64,000 nucleotides of DNA from Rhopalosiphum padi (taxonomy: Eukaryota; Arthropoda; Insecta; Hemiptera; Aphididae). The notes under the pieces were generated by a model. It searched no databases. It was not told where the DNA came from and saw only the letters and a list, made by a program, of their open reading frames with translations. The stretch's first letter is position 1. The number at the start of each line of letters is the position of its first letter. The translations under genes and the position numbers were made by a program. This document shows positions 47,301 through 62,300 of this stretch, in pieces. The stretch covers positions 68,674,152 to 68,738,151 of the forward strand of contig NC_083597.1 of the NCBI RefSeq assembly GCF_020882245.1, given 5' to 3'.

Positions 47301-50300
47301 TAAAAATATGTTATCTGAAATTTTATCATTATTATACATAGTTAAACATAAAATCTGATACTATTTTATTTTATTTAAAATTATAATAATATAATTAATC
47401 ATTTTTTTCTAAATATGCCAATACATTTAATTTTCGATCCTCTTCACTTTAGTAAAAATCTGTGCTTTAATTTATCTCAATATATAAAAATTAATCATGA
47501 TAACAACTACAATGAAATACATTTAAAAAAGGAATGGTCATAATTTTTTCCACTTCAATCTTTATAATGTATTTAATAAAATGGAAAAAATTGAAAATGG
47601 ATAGCACTCTGTTGTGTAGCAGGTGTCGAGTGAAAACTTTAATAGATGTGTAAAATTTGATTTCAATGCTGTATCCAATGCTTGAAATCAATTTTAAATA
47701 TCATTGAAAACCTTTTAAAAATCAAGTTATATTGAAATCAAAAATATTTTTTAATAAAACTAAAATTCAAATTGATAATTTATATAAAAATAATAACCGT
47801 ATTATAGAGAGATCAATTTAAAAATTAAAAAAAAAATGAATTCGACAATGACCAATACTCAATGGTCAATAAGTACATAAAATATAAATATAATAATAAT
47901 AATAATCATTGGTAAGAAAATAATAACAAAAAGATAAGATACATCGTAATTCGTTTTTTTTTAAATAACTATACTGATTCCTAGTGCGATAACCTACGCG
48001 TTCGACTAACAATCGTTTTGAGTCCGTTTTTACTATTTTTACACATAATTAACCCTACACTGCGCAAATTAAAAAATGTTGAGTTTTAATTTCAAAAAAA
48101 ATTTTTTGTGTTAATTAAACTATAAATAATTATGAAAAAATAAACAATACATTTTTTTTTTTAATTTTTGAACTTAGAAATTCAAAATTATTATCCGTTC
48201 CATATATTATGGAACTATGGGCGCTTATCGGTTATAAAAATTCCATACCCGCATGTGTTGTCTCTGTCTTACTAAAGTATTTACATATATCATAACAAAT
48301 TTGCGTTATGGCCATAACGCACTTTAAAATGATAATATCAATAAAATCAATATGTCATTTTCTAGATAATATTCTTACCTTTAAATTTGATAATAGGTAA
48401 AATGTATTCTGCTGAACGCAAAATTTGCTAGTAAACTAACTTTTTCTAGTAAGTAGTCTAGTTACGTTAGTAAGACAGAGACAACGCATGTGGGTACGGC
48501 GTTTTTTTTAATCGCTAATCGCGCATAGTGCCATACATGCAACAGTTATACAATCAATTAAATGGCGGTCAAAATTATGTTTACCCAAACCCAGCTATCA
48601 ATTAAATAGACTATCCAATCATATTTTTTTCGTACTGTTAATAATTAAATTTGATTTTATAGGTATCAATTTTTATATAATCACAGTGAAACTTTAACCA
48701 ATAAGCATATGGTCGAAGGTTTAGAATGTTCTAAACAAATTTAAACCTATATAACGTTATCTTAACGTTTCATCGTGATAACTACCTAAGTAATGATAAA
48801 CATGTCTATACTTTCAAATTAAACAGCTGTGATAGAAATACTAACGATAACTTAGAAGTTATGATAATAAATATAAATTGTTCCATAATTGGAACTATGC
48901 GCAGTGTAGGGTAATGCTCGGAAAAATATTTTTAACATTGTATTCCGTAAATAAAAATGTCGTATCATAATTATATTGCAAAACAAGAATTGTACAGAAT
49001 AGTATATCACTAAGTATTAAGTTTCGACATCTTTTTATTAACAATTTTGAATCGTATATAAAAAATGTGATACATCAGACATTATATGTATAATAATACT
49101 TTAAAAATGATAATTTGGATATCATATTAGAAAAAATAAATAATACTTCACCATAACAATATGTTAAATGTAAAATGTCAGATCAAAATTAAATTGTTTA
49201 AATGTCTTCAGAAATAATATGTCATTATAACATTATCACTATAGAAGATAGAACTAGCCGAATTAAAATAAAAATATAACAAAAATCATTATTGGAATCA
49301 TAAAAATATCAAGGTCATATTTTAAAAATTAAAATTAAATAATAATTGTATTTGAATTTCACTAAAGTAAAATCGCTTTTATCAAAAACTGATTTTGAGT
49401 AAAAATTCCCGTTTTTCTTTAATTTTTTGTTTGTTTTCTCGATGATTTTGAAAAATACTAGGAAATTTTAATTTTAAAATTTCTCAAAGAGTATAAAAAA
49501 GATACAATTTGATATCAGAAACCACCATCAAAGTCGTCGATCAAATCATGTTTTCAAATACCTTTAAATCGTATGTTGTATACGGTTTGAGCCAATACCG
49601 TCTGTTAGTCAATCAGTTCTGATTTAATTCCGGATTTGATGACGTTTAAACTATTTTTGAGTTAGCACTTAAGAATTAAGGGATATGTAACACAAGACAA
49701 ATTGTTTCAAAAGTCTACTTATTTATTTAATTATCTAAAACACCGTTGTAAAATAAAAGAGAATTACATTGAATTTAATGTAATTGCTGGTTCTTCACGG
49801 CTGTCTAACAAAATTCATACATTAAAAAGCGATTGCATTGTAGTTAAAGTAAAAAATTTTAAAAAGCATTATGCTTGTATGGCTAAAAATATCCTAATTC
49901 GTACCCAGTGTATTCTTAATACTACAGTCAATATAATATACAGAACGGTATGTACAGACACAAAAAACACACATGTACACGCACACACAGACGTCATCGT
50001 TTTAAATCATTATTATTTATTACTATACATTTATCGCCTCACTCAGTATCTAAAATAAACTTACTTACATGACCATAATCCTTCATAGTAACCTTCAAAA
50101 TCGTAGCTATCTATAGTAATAGAAAAAATGAATTAATTTATTATAATAGGCAATCTCGTACACAACGGGGGGGGGGGGGGTTAACACTCCCCCCCTGAAA
50201 ATGTATCCTGAATACGTGATTGATTATAGCTCACCTCTTTTTAAATCATAATTAGTTTATTACGATGGCAAATATTATCGGAGTTGTCCGATTGCGGCCC

Positions 50301-53300
50301 GAATACAGATAGTCGTATTTTACCCCAAATATAAGTATCCCGATTGCGTCCAAGCACACATTGGTTCACAAAATAGCTTATAATTAATAAAATAAAGTAA
50401 ATATTTCTAATACTGAATATTTGAAATTTAAAGTATTTTATTTAAATACTTTAAAAATGTAAAACAATTATTCGTTATTACAATATTTAATGATATACGT
50501 TATAATAACATGTCTCGTTTATGGTTATAACTTATAATAAATAATATACAAACTTTTGAGATCTACATGGCTACATAGGAAAATTAATAATTAATTAAAT
50601 AGTATATATACATATAAATAGTCGAATATTAAAATAATAAACTGTTTACAATAATATGTCAATAAATAGTCGAATAATAAAATAATAAATTGCTTACAAT
50701 ACAAAAAGTTATAAAATGCATATGTCAATAATAAACAGTAAAATAATTTTAGTGTTAAGTTATATTTAAGGGGGCTGGAGCAGGTACAAATTATCACGTA
50801 AAACAGGCCAAAAGCTAGACAAAACTGTGGGACTTGGGTTAGACGGATTTTAATTTTGAAAACTAATTAAAAATCTTCAACAACTCTTCTAAGCATGGCC
50901 GTGGAAATTTATCATTATTACAAAAAATAATGACGTACCTACTTAAATATATAAAATACCAAAATTCTTATTTTTTAAATTGTCGATATTTTATCGAAGA
51001 ATTTGTATAAACAAAATCCCCTCGACCATTCCCTAACTAACATAATGACTAATTAATATTAATTTTCAAAATTAAAATCCGTCGAATCCAACTCTCACAA
51101 TTTTGTCTAGCTTTTTGGCATTTTTGTCATGAGAATAGCATGGCATATTATATTTGACAAAATTGAAATTATTGACATGTGCCTGTGCGTGCGGAAACGC
51201 ATCGGCGCGGCGAGTCGGCAATCCTAATTAAAAATAAACTGCCAACATTTTGTTCCTGGAATATATAAGATAAGAAAACTCGCGCCGGCGGCGGGCACAA
51301 TATTATAATAATAATTATTAATTAACGTCCGGTCTACCTGCATGTTTGGTCCACCACCAGTACGTCATTATTCTACAGCGAGTAAAAGTAATATTCGAAT
51401 TTTGATTTTCGATATTTCTATTAGTCTGGCATCTGCTGTTGATTGAAACCAATGTGCAGTTCCTAAAGAACCATTTTTTCGTGCAATATATATTTCGATA
51501 TTCGTCATCTTTAATACTATGGACACTAAGAAAGACTGGCATCATGGAAAAAAAAACTAAAACTCTTTTATCCAAAAGAAAGAAAAACAAAGGAAATATT
51601 GATACTCTAAATAGATTAAAAAAAGTAAGTATAAATATTACATATCTATTGTATTAATTAACTATAGCATAATATAATCATGCTGAAAATCCTGACAATC
51701 CATTTTTAGATTCTGAGAGAAGCGAAAGTAAACATTTTTCAGTAGTTTTCAAAAGCGCTGTAAAAAACAAATGAAAAATTAAGGAAAAAACGGGAATTTT
51801 TACGCAACATCGATGTTGGACAAAATGGATTTTGATTTATTTTTAGTGTAACTCTAAAAGAAATGACCGTAAATTCATGAAATGTTGACTGAATGTTTAT
51901 ATTAGCATACATTATTATATTAATGTTGTCTTGTATAAAATAAAACACTGATTAGGTTTTTTCGCTTATTATTCTAAAGTTGGTACAACCGATCTCCCGA
52001 AAATTTAAATGTCCAGCGGCGAATCGGTCGGCGAAATCGTAGTTTAAATTAATATAACTTTATTTATTTACAATGTAATTGAATAAAATTGAATTCATAG
52101 GCTTGTATTGTTGGAGTAAGAACAAAAAAAATACCGTATATCGGAGTACGAAATAAATATTGTTGTGTGTGTCAAGCAACGAAAAAAAAATGGAAATGAA
52201 ACTAACCATTTATGTTATAAAAATTGAAATTGTTCTTCAACTGCCATGGAAGTAGATATAATCGTTGATGGATTTAAGCAAAGTTTAACAATGCATGGTC
52301 TAATTTATTCGCAGTTAATAGGTAAATAATGTTTTAGAATATGTAATAACTAATAGGTAATAAAATAATTTCGAAAAATCAATATATTAGAATTTCCCAC
52401 ATATGACAACATTTTTGAAATATTTTGACTCCTTTATTGAGCTATTTAAAGTCCAATATAACACATCCATTGATCCACTACAACGACATGGTCGACAAAG
52501 TACTGTGCAGCAGAGTGGTAGATTTTTAGAACTCATTATTTTCACAAAATCAAAATTTGATAATTCTAAGTTGTTTATTTTTTTTTTTTATTAATTTGTT
52601 TAGTTGTTCCCCGAAGATCATAGACTATAGATTGAATTTTAATTTTGGCAACGGTTTGACATTGTTCAAAATATCCAAAAATTGATATATACTTGGATGT
52701 GATGTATAAAATAATTAATTAAATGTAGAATGGAAACTTTCACATACGTTTGTTATCAAGTACATACTAGAACTACAAGTAGCCTATACATTTGGTGGAA
52801 AATCAGAATTATCGTCAATATAAGTTATTTCTACTAAATAATCACATAATAATTGTATTTTTTTCGTTGAAGGCTGTATTGAAACTAAATCTATGGCAAA
52901 ATATTCCCCTACCATTTCAGGTTCTAAAAATGGTAATCCAAATATATACGTTAAAAACTTGCCTATTTCGCTATCTTTGTCTTTATAATCTATACTTAAC
53001 CCTACAGATTGTATTTTTCGTCACCGCGATTGATCTAGATGGAACCTACAACCTTTTATAATAGCCAATGGCCAAATTAAACGAATTGCCTTGTGTATAG
53101 ATGTTTCAAAATCTACGAATATTATATTGGGCTTAAAACTAAAATTAAATGTATTACACTGTTCTATAAGTCCATTAAATGCATTTTGATATCTTTCAAT
53201 TTTTTTATCTGGTAATAAAAATAAGCAATAGGATAATAATGACCATTATTCAATGCACGGATAGTAAATAATTGATAAAAATATTTAGTACAGCATCGGA

Positions 53301-56300
53301 ATGTCCCATCGACATAAATTTGAGAAATTGATGATAAACTTCGTAAGTTACTTTCACATGAAAATAGAATAAAATTCTTAATATTATCTTGATAAGTAAA
53401 AATTGTTCATCTTCGTTTGTTTAGATATCAGTAAACCTTAAAAAAACATCATGCACTTGTTGTATATTGGTTGGTTTAGCTGGAAGGATTTTTCTACGGG
53501 CTTCATGAATTCTTTTTCGAAAACAATTCACATCTTTTGTGATGATATTAATATAATCTAAAAGAAAAATGTTGTCACTAACAATACGTATGTATGCGAA
53601 ATTATAAATTATGAACTCGCCACTTTCTTTTAAACCAACATGGATTAATTTTGACGGCCGCTCACAAATATTTTCAGTTGCCTTTTTTTTAATACCATTT
53701 CGTATTTGTTGACGTTTTAATATCTGATCAGTATTGGCTTCATGATTGTGATCATTAACGTCAAATTTACTTTGGCTTATTAAAATTTCTTTATTATATC
53801 GTTTAACAAAACTTTTACAACTTTTATTCGTACAACACCATTTTTATATTTCATTTGCTAATAGCTTATGAAATTGAAATTTATATTTAAATATTACTAA
53901 CATTTGTTTATTTTTTTCGCTTACCATTTCGTGAATTTCTATCATTTAGACTTTATAAAACGAAAAACCAAACAACACTAACAGCACAATATACAACTAT
54001 GTTTAACCTAGCAATCTTACAGTTTATCTCCTCTTTTTATCTTTAATTGACTGAAAATTACCACGCCGAATATTAGTGATCGTGTGAGTCTGATAGTTAT
54101 ATTTATGTTAAAATGCGTATAGGACGCAATCGCAATATTTATTTAGTTTTGATGACCACTTAAATAGTATTTCCTACCTATAAGTACGGGCCGCAATCGG
54201 GATAGGTGAAAAGGTAAAAAGATTTCTTTGGGCCGCAATCGGGCGACGTCCAATATTACGTATCACATGAAGAAAAGACAAAAATATATTAAATAATATT
54301 TCACACGCCTGAATTATTATTAATTTGTGTGAGTTTCAAATGTAGAGTGTAGATTTACAATAAACTCCAGAAACATGAAAAAAAAGAACAAACCTTTTAT
54401 TTAAATATTCATAAATCATAGTACAATAATATAATAACTAATTTTCAACTGGACAATCAAGAATACAATTTAAATCTTCCTCGACAAATACATATTTATT
54501 TTCTATCTGTACCTAGCACCAATTTAAAATTAATTTTACTATAATGTTAAAAGAGTTATGATCATTATTAATGTAATTTATCTCTAATACTTATGGATCT
54601 TAGTAGTTAGTATGAATAATGCTTTAGAGTTAGACTATAAGAAGGATCATTTAACTACTTACCTAATTCCATATTTTCAATCCTTTTGATAAAATCAGTT
54701 TCATTTTCTGTTAACATTGGATATGCTAAAAGAAAGAAATGACACAATTATAATTTTTTTATTTTGACAATAATTTTCTAATTAATAATTTATTTAATTT
54801 AGATTAATGTGTAAAGAGTAATGTAAGTTTCAAACTAACTGGGTTTTGTTTTTTTGTTTTTTAAGGGATTTAGTATAGATGCTATTTATAGTCTTCGTAG
54901 GTTACGATAAATGTTAATCTGTTGTCAAAACTAATAATGGATCATCATAATTATTTACATTATTTTAAGTATTAATCCTACGTTACATACATATGGTCGA
55001 CAATGACTGAATACTATTTAATATTTATACATTTTCAAATGATTATTTTCTATTATATTATATTAAATATTTAATTTAATATTTACAAATCATATTAACA
55101 TTTCAGGATTAAAAATATTATACTTTATATTATGAATAACATTTTTGTATAAAAAAATGTAATTACTAAAAGAATATTAAATGTTATCGTCCTATCAATC
55201 AACTTACAATATTGAAAATTCTCAAAATCTGATTTATTAATTCCAGTAATATCTATAAATAATAACAATTAACATATAAACGTTGAGTTAGTCAACGCTA
55301 TTCAATTTTATAGTTATTGGATTTCAACATAAAAAATTAATTTTGATGTTTTATAAATTATAAATATTGTATTTTAAATCATTTACTATAACGTTTACTC
55401 CTAATTTCAATATATTCATCATATAATTCACCAAGATTTGGACAATCTGAAAAAATGTATACATAATATTATTTTTAGTTTACTAGTCAAGTTAATAAGT
55501 ATTTTTTATTACAAAAGACAATAGATTATTTTTAAAACGATTCGTCAACATAAATTAATTAATATGTTTTGGATAAATTTTCTTTAAAAATTCTTTTAAA
55601 TATGTATAATTCTATTCACACGAATCTAAATACCTTTAGAAACATTTTGAGTTTAAAAAAAAATTCACTAAAACGATTAAATATTTACATAGAAATCTAG
55701 AAATAATAATAATAATATTAATTACAACAAATCAATATAATAATGTAAATTATCGGAGCGTGAACTATTTTATTATGACAAACCTGAATACCAAAAAAAA
55801 AAAAAATTCTGATTTTATTCATTTAATCTAATAATAATCTTTTGTCATTAGTAGTTGAAACAAAATCTGGTTCGTTTCGATGTATTAAATTGATACTGTT
55901 ATCAACATTCAAATATACAATAATTATGTTTGTTCGTTTTTAATTTAAATACTATATACACAGTATTAAAATACATAATATAATTATTATGTTAGTAAAA
56001 ACAACATACGATTTTTTAAGCCTTTAAACAATTCCTCGATCAAAGGTTCGTTTTCTAAACATAAACGTAAAAAAAAAAATTAGTATTTTTATAATTTACA
56101 AATTTTATAAGTTTTCTCATAAAATATTATTATCAACATTTTTTGAAGAAAAGCGTTAAGCATTATTTCACAAATATTTTAATTTTAATATGCCTTATAT
56201 TAGGTATTATATTTGGTTGTAAAAAAACCAATGTGTGTAACAAAAATAATGCTACGTTTGTTTTCCTTAGCATCTATTATTTCACGAGGTGATAACTAAC

Positions 56301-59300
56301 TAACAGTGATATATGTTTCCAAATACACGGAAACTATTTACGATGTTGAAAATTTACAAACATAACATTATCTTTCGTACTTTTCCTATCCTATCATAAA
56401 TCATTACTTTCAATTATTCGTCTATCTAAATAAATCGCATGATCTTATGTTTTTAGCAAAAGGAGGAAACTAATACATTTTTTTATGAGCGTCTATAGTT
56501 TAAATTTAAACTAAATTAGATATTTAAACAAAAAATAACATTTTGAATTATTTTGTTGTAATTCAAAAATATCACTAGTGAGGATTTGAAACTTTTACGT
56601 ATTTTATAATATTTTATTTATATGTTCAATGTTACCTATCTTTTTTTTTATAAATATTTGTTATAAATTATACACAATCTGCACCAGTTAGCACAAAAAA
56701 GTATGAAGTTCATACTATGAACTATATGAAAAAAAAAAGAAAACACGAAGAATTCGAATGAAAAAACTACCCATTGTTGACACTTTGTCTTTTTTTTAAT
56801 TATTTTTTGTTTTAATATTTTGTTTGTTTAGATTATAAATTGTAATTTAGCAGGTCTTTACACCATTTTCTCTTAAGATGACGAGAAGGGTTCCTCGGGA
56901 CATGGTAAATATTTTTTTTAAGCAGATTTGGGTGAAAGTTAAGGCGTAGATGGAACCGTTTATAATGACTTTTGGCCTCTTCATGTATGGTTTTCATGTG
57001 TAAGTTTTTATGTAGGGTGTCATTAGATGTGTATGGAGAGGAATTGATAATTTTCCTTAATATAATATTTTGTATTTTATTTAGATTGGAGATTTTTGCA
57101 TTACTCTATAACTGTAGGCCGTAAGTCCAAATTAGTTTTAGGAGATATTTATAGAGAAGTAATTTAATGTTTAATGAGTGTTTGTTGTTGACGATTAGAG
57201 TTTTTAGCATTTGCAAACGGAAGTTGCAGTCTTTTGGCTTGGGTATGATGGCCCAGGTCAAGAGACAGTCCAATATATTTTACAGTTGATGATGGGGGAG
57301 GATTTGGGTACCATAAAGGGTTACTTCTGGACAAGGTGCTAGTTTAAGTGTGAGTGTAGTATGAATTGATTTATTTTGAAGCACCACATTTTGTATCAGT
57401 CTTCCATTCATAGAAGATGGGTTTGTAGGTTTGTGGAAGCTATATTAGGATCTGCACTGGATGATATAAAATTGATATCCGCATAGTCTGCTACTAGAGC
57501 AGGGATGGCGAACCTATGTCATGCGTATCACAGAGTGAGACGTAAATTTAAATATAATTTATAATTTTCACTTCACTGTCCAAAAAAATTACTGATAATT
57601 TGAAATTATTTTTAACTTACTATTGTAATTTGTAATAAATATCGTAATATATTATTAACATAATGTCGTAATTGACGTAACCTGTACTTTTCATTTCCTA
57701 AACTCGTAAAATTAAATACTTACAATAAATAAAATCATGTTTATATGTTTAATTAATTATTTTTAAAGCAAAAAAAAGGTCTGAAAAGTTTCTGACATGC
57801 GAGATAAATAAAATAAAAACCAAACATTTTAATTTGACACGCAGTTATCAAAAGGTTCGCCATCCCTGTACTACAGTGTTGGGCATAGTTGGTTGATCAG
57901 ATGTATATTATATTGTATAGGATTGGGGAGAAGATTCCACCTTGTGGAACACCTGCCACAATTTCTGATACCAGTGATACCTATCTTTAAAATATTTAGA
58001 TTAATTTTATACCATGAACTTACGAGTATCCATTTTACGGTTATTGCGATAACTTACTCAATGATAACAGAGCATTTATCTACTTTCATTATTTTCATAC
58101 TTTCACATACCTAATATTATACGTATGAACAATTATTTTACTTGATTAATACATACTAAATCTATTCATCCTATCCGTATATTCTTCATAAGTTTCGTAT
58201 ACTCGTGGATAACCTAGAAAATAAATTTTAATCTTATATTATATTTATTGACTAATATAACTATGTTATAGTAGTGGTTTGTAGATAAAGAAATGAATAT
58301 AAACTCAAATATATAATAGATATGACTATTTTTTCATAATAGTAAATTAACAACAGATTAGTTTCAGCGTGTTATAATAAGACTTGAATGTACGAGTCTT
58401 CTCCTCTTGAAGTCTTGACTACAAAAATCAAAAATTGATCTTTAATTTTTGGGCGAGGTAATGACTTATGAATTTTAAGAATAGTCATCCAAATACCATG
58501 CTCAATATTAATGTAAGAAAAACAATTGAATTATTAGTATTTTGTGTTGTTTTTGGAGACGTGTGGTTAAATTAGAAAAATGGTATTTGTGAACGAACAG
58601 TAACGGATAGTATTTCCGGATAGATAGTGAAAATAAATCTTAGTTACATGATGGATTTTTATATAAACATTTTTGTTATGTTAGTGGGGGGGGGGGGGGT
58701 CAAAAATATTTGTATACATTTATAACATTCCTTCTATTTACTTTTTCACTTATAATCACATAGGTGGCAACAATAGGGTGAGGACATAGGTCTCTCAAAA
58801 ACTAATCCTTAACTGGGTTAAGAGGACGCTATAACCGCATGTGTTGTCTCTGACTTATACACGCGTAACATAGTTAAAAACTGTTTTGCGTGGGACAATT
58901 TTACTCCCTCGATATTTATATCAAAATTACCAAAATTTTAAATCGCATTGAAAATAACTTTACCTGTGTCGTAGCGTTTTAATTTTTTTTATAACACGAA
59001 TCATGAATGCAATTAAAGTTATCGGTTTGAGAACTTAAGGTTATTTTCATTTAATAATTAAAAATTATTGGTTACCACTATCAAAAAAATTAAAACGCTA
59101 CAACACAGGTAAAGTTCTTCTCAATGCGATTTAAAATTTTGGTAATTTTTATATAAATATCGAGGGAGTAAAATTGTCCCACGCAAAATAGTTTTCAACT
59201 ATGTTACTCGTGTATAAGACAGAGAACATATGCGGATATAGCGTCCTCTTAACTGGCTTAACACATAAATCATTATTAAATCAATAGTTCATAGTAAAAT

Positions 59301-62300
59301 ATATTTTTGACTTAAAGTTTACAACTATCATTTATTTCCTCAAGCTTAAAATTTTATTTTGCGAATCACAAAAAAAAAGCTGAGCTAAATTAATCTCAAA
59401 AAAGTGAGCAAGTGAACATCGCTCTGCTGAGTCTGCTGTATAGTAGAGATGGAGAGTAGATCACTATAATGGATGTATTAAATTTAAATGCAATGGCAAG
59501 TACCATTGTAGACGAAAAACAATTCTAAACTGAATTGCCAGTCCTGGATAATTAGTACTTAGTAGGATATATTATATTATTAGTTATTACCAATATCTTA
59601 ATTTTAATATATCGTTATTTTACTAGATTTCGTAAAATAATAAATTTCATATGCTCATAAAATTTTTTCTACATATATTAACGCTAGAGTTTTTTTTTAC
59701 AGTTATTTGAAGAAAAAGTTATAGAGAACCTTGTGTTGGGTTTTTAAAGCTTAAATATAAATTACAAAAATTTTATGAATTTTCAACTTCAAAAATCCTT
59801 GCAAATTTTCGCGATTTTGATATATTTTGTAAACATTTGAAATTTTTAACGCTTATAAACAAAAATTGTGACTAACGATTTTTAATTTTTTTTTACTACA
59901 ATAATAACAACTTATAATAAACCTTGTATTCAATTTTAAAGATTTTTTGGAAAGCCAAATTTTTTTTTATCGGCATTTCAAAAAAAAAAAGATTTAGAAA
60001 AATAGAAAATGTCAATGGACTATAAATAGTTTAAAAAAATTCTAAATATTTTGAAAATTTAATCGTAAATAGATAACGCTAATATAAAAATTTGATGAAA
60101 ATTTCAAGTATTTACAATAATTCTTTTTTAAGTTACAGCAAAATCAAAAAATTTTTATCGAAAAGTGGTTAATGCGTAAAAATGCTCGTTTTTTCCGTTA
60201 TTTTTTCAGGGTTTTTCCTGACACTTTTGAAAATTACTGGAATTTTTTTACTTTTGACACCCTAAAGTACCAACTATATTCAGTTTTATTTTCAAAGAGA
60301 AGCTGAAGTAAAAAATCAAAGCATTATTACTACTCCAAAATGTGATGACAGACACAAAAAAATAAAAAAAAAACATAAAAATATATAATTTTATAAAATC
60401 AATACATTCATCACTCCGTTCAGAATCTAAAATAAGCAAAAGTGTTTGTTTCAATATGGGACGTATGAGATTCTAGACTTACATGCTTATTATTGACAAA
60501 TAACGTTGATAATTTCAATGTGAGATTGCCAGAGATATAAAAACTCAAGATTGGCTTATCGTCGGTACACTTTAAGTTGAACTCGTAGTGAAACGATACA
60601 TAATCAAATACAAAATATTTATAGGAAAAGAAATGAAATTCTAGTTTAATCCGTAAATTTAAGCTTGATTCAAAAATATGAAAAACGTATAAAAACACTC
60701 CTATTATTATATTATAAATTTAGTCAAGTTAATAATAATAAAAAAAAATTAACGTAAACCAACAAAATAAAATTTAAAAAATTTATTTAGTACTATAATG
60801 TTGTAAGTTATCATGAATACAAATGTTTATTAGTAATTATATTAATTAATTAAACAACTTACGTGATTTTAATTGGAAGTAAACTCTATCCGTATATATT
60901 TGTAAATCTAAAAATACAACTTTAATTTAGAAAAACAATTGACCTAGAAGCCAAAAAGATAGCTAGTATCTACCCGGATGGCATGTTAACATTTCGAGAA
61001 TGTTATACTGATAATTACAATATAATAATTTTTTTATTATTATTATTTTATCGTGTTGTATAAAAAATTGTATTAATAATAAATTAAATAACTCACCGTG
61101 TTTATTAAGACAATCTAAAAATATATAAAACTAATGAATGTTAACGTTAAGACGATATATGTCATGAGTTGATTATAAAGAAAACTTATTACATTTATAG
61201 AGATTTACTTGAATTTATTGAATTACATTTTTACGTTAATTTATTTTGTTTAGTCAAAAACAGCTCTAGTTGTACCTAATTTTATCAAGATATCAGCATA
61301 TACTCGTTACCAACTCAGTATAAAATCGATTGAAGTTTTCAACATTTAAGATTTTGAACGAATACATTTTACGGCGAAATCAAGCTAAAATGAAGGGGTT
61401 GTAATAGGGGATGGAAGTTCGTAGTCAAAACTGGTCGGTCTGCGGCGCGTTCTCTTGCTGGACAGAGCTTATTATAATAAGCCAATGTCTATGTTATAGA
61501 AAATGTGTGATCGTTTAATAAATAATAAATCAATAGACCTTTGCTGCAAAATTATAGCGAATAAAAGTTTTATTGGCAAAAACAAGTTAATGAATAATTA
61601 TAAATATTTCAATAAATAGACATCAGCGATAATAAATTGGCAATAAACTAATACACGTACATATAATAGAACATAATAATTATGCCAATGTATACCGAGT
61701 CACCTAAATACCGACTAATATTACAATAAATAATAATATTATCTGACTATTTTGAACCAGCGATATTGAAGGAGATAAGAAGTCAATTAATTTTAATCTG
61801 ATAATCAGTGATCGACGAAAATTCAACAATTTTTCACTCTAGAAAATACATCATAAAAATATAATTTTTGAACATTACGAAAGTTGATATTCAATATAAT
61901 AATCGATATAATATCAATATTTTATACAAGTATATATTGATAATATAGGTATCCTATGAGTAGCAATTATTCGAGTAGATAGAAATATCTACTATTAGAT
62001 ACTAAATAATACTATAGAATATTTGGTACCTATTTTAAATTTTTCATAATTATACGACAACATGATTAAATGACATAACAATACTATCTACAATAATTAA
62101 AACAATTAATAAATTAATTTGTGTAATTTCGTTTAATCTTCAATTACCTAAATACTAATAATATTGTTAGGTACCTGGTTTTTAACATTTGACGAATTTT
62201 CCGTTTTGATATATTTATGATTTTAGAGCATTTAGAGTTCAAACTTACGGCTAGTAATAATAAATTTATATACCTTGTACCTATGTGATGCTGGCGCAAT

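Larger units (their letters stand above)
50282..54252. mobile_element. Mutator-like transposon, about 4 kb, with terminal inverted repeats
   Basis: Left end CCGATTGCGGCCCGAATACA ... TATCCCGATTGCGTCC (about 50289-50352); right end (complement) CCCGATTGCGGCCCAAAG ... TATCCCGATTGCGGCCC (about 54176-54246). It encloses a decayed transposase and a nested MITE. It fills most of the e9-e10 intron. Confidence 0.8.

Noticed and set aside
48379..48411. Candidate 33-bp phase-1 exon (EYILPIIKFK)
   Set aside because: It lies inside the piggyBac-like MITE, between its inner inverted arms, and has no resemblance to the cassette motifs.
49702..50058. 118-codon open stretch, the longest in the window
   Set aside because: It is inside a dispersed repeat, lacks recognisable domains and reads opposite to the gene; chance or repeat-derived.
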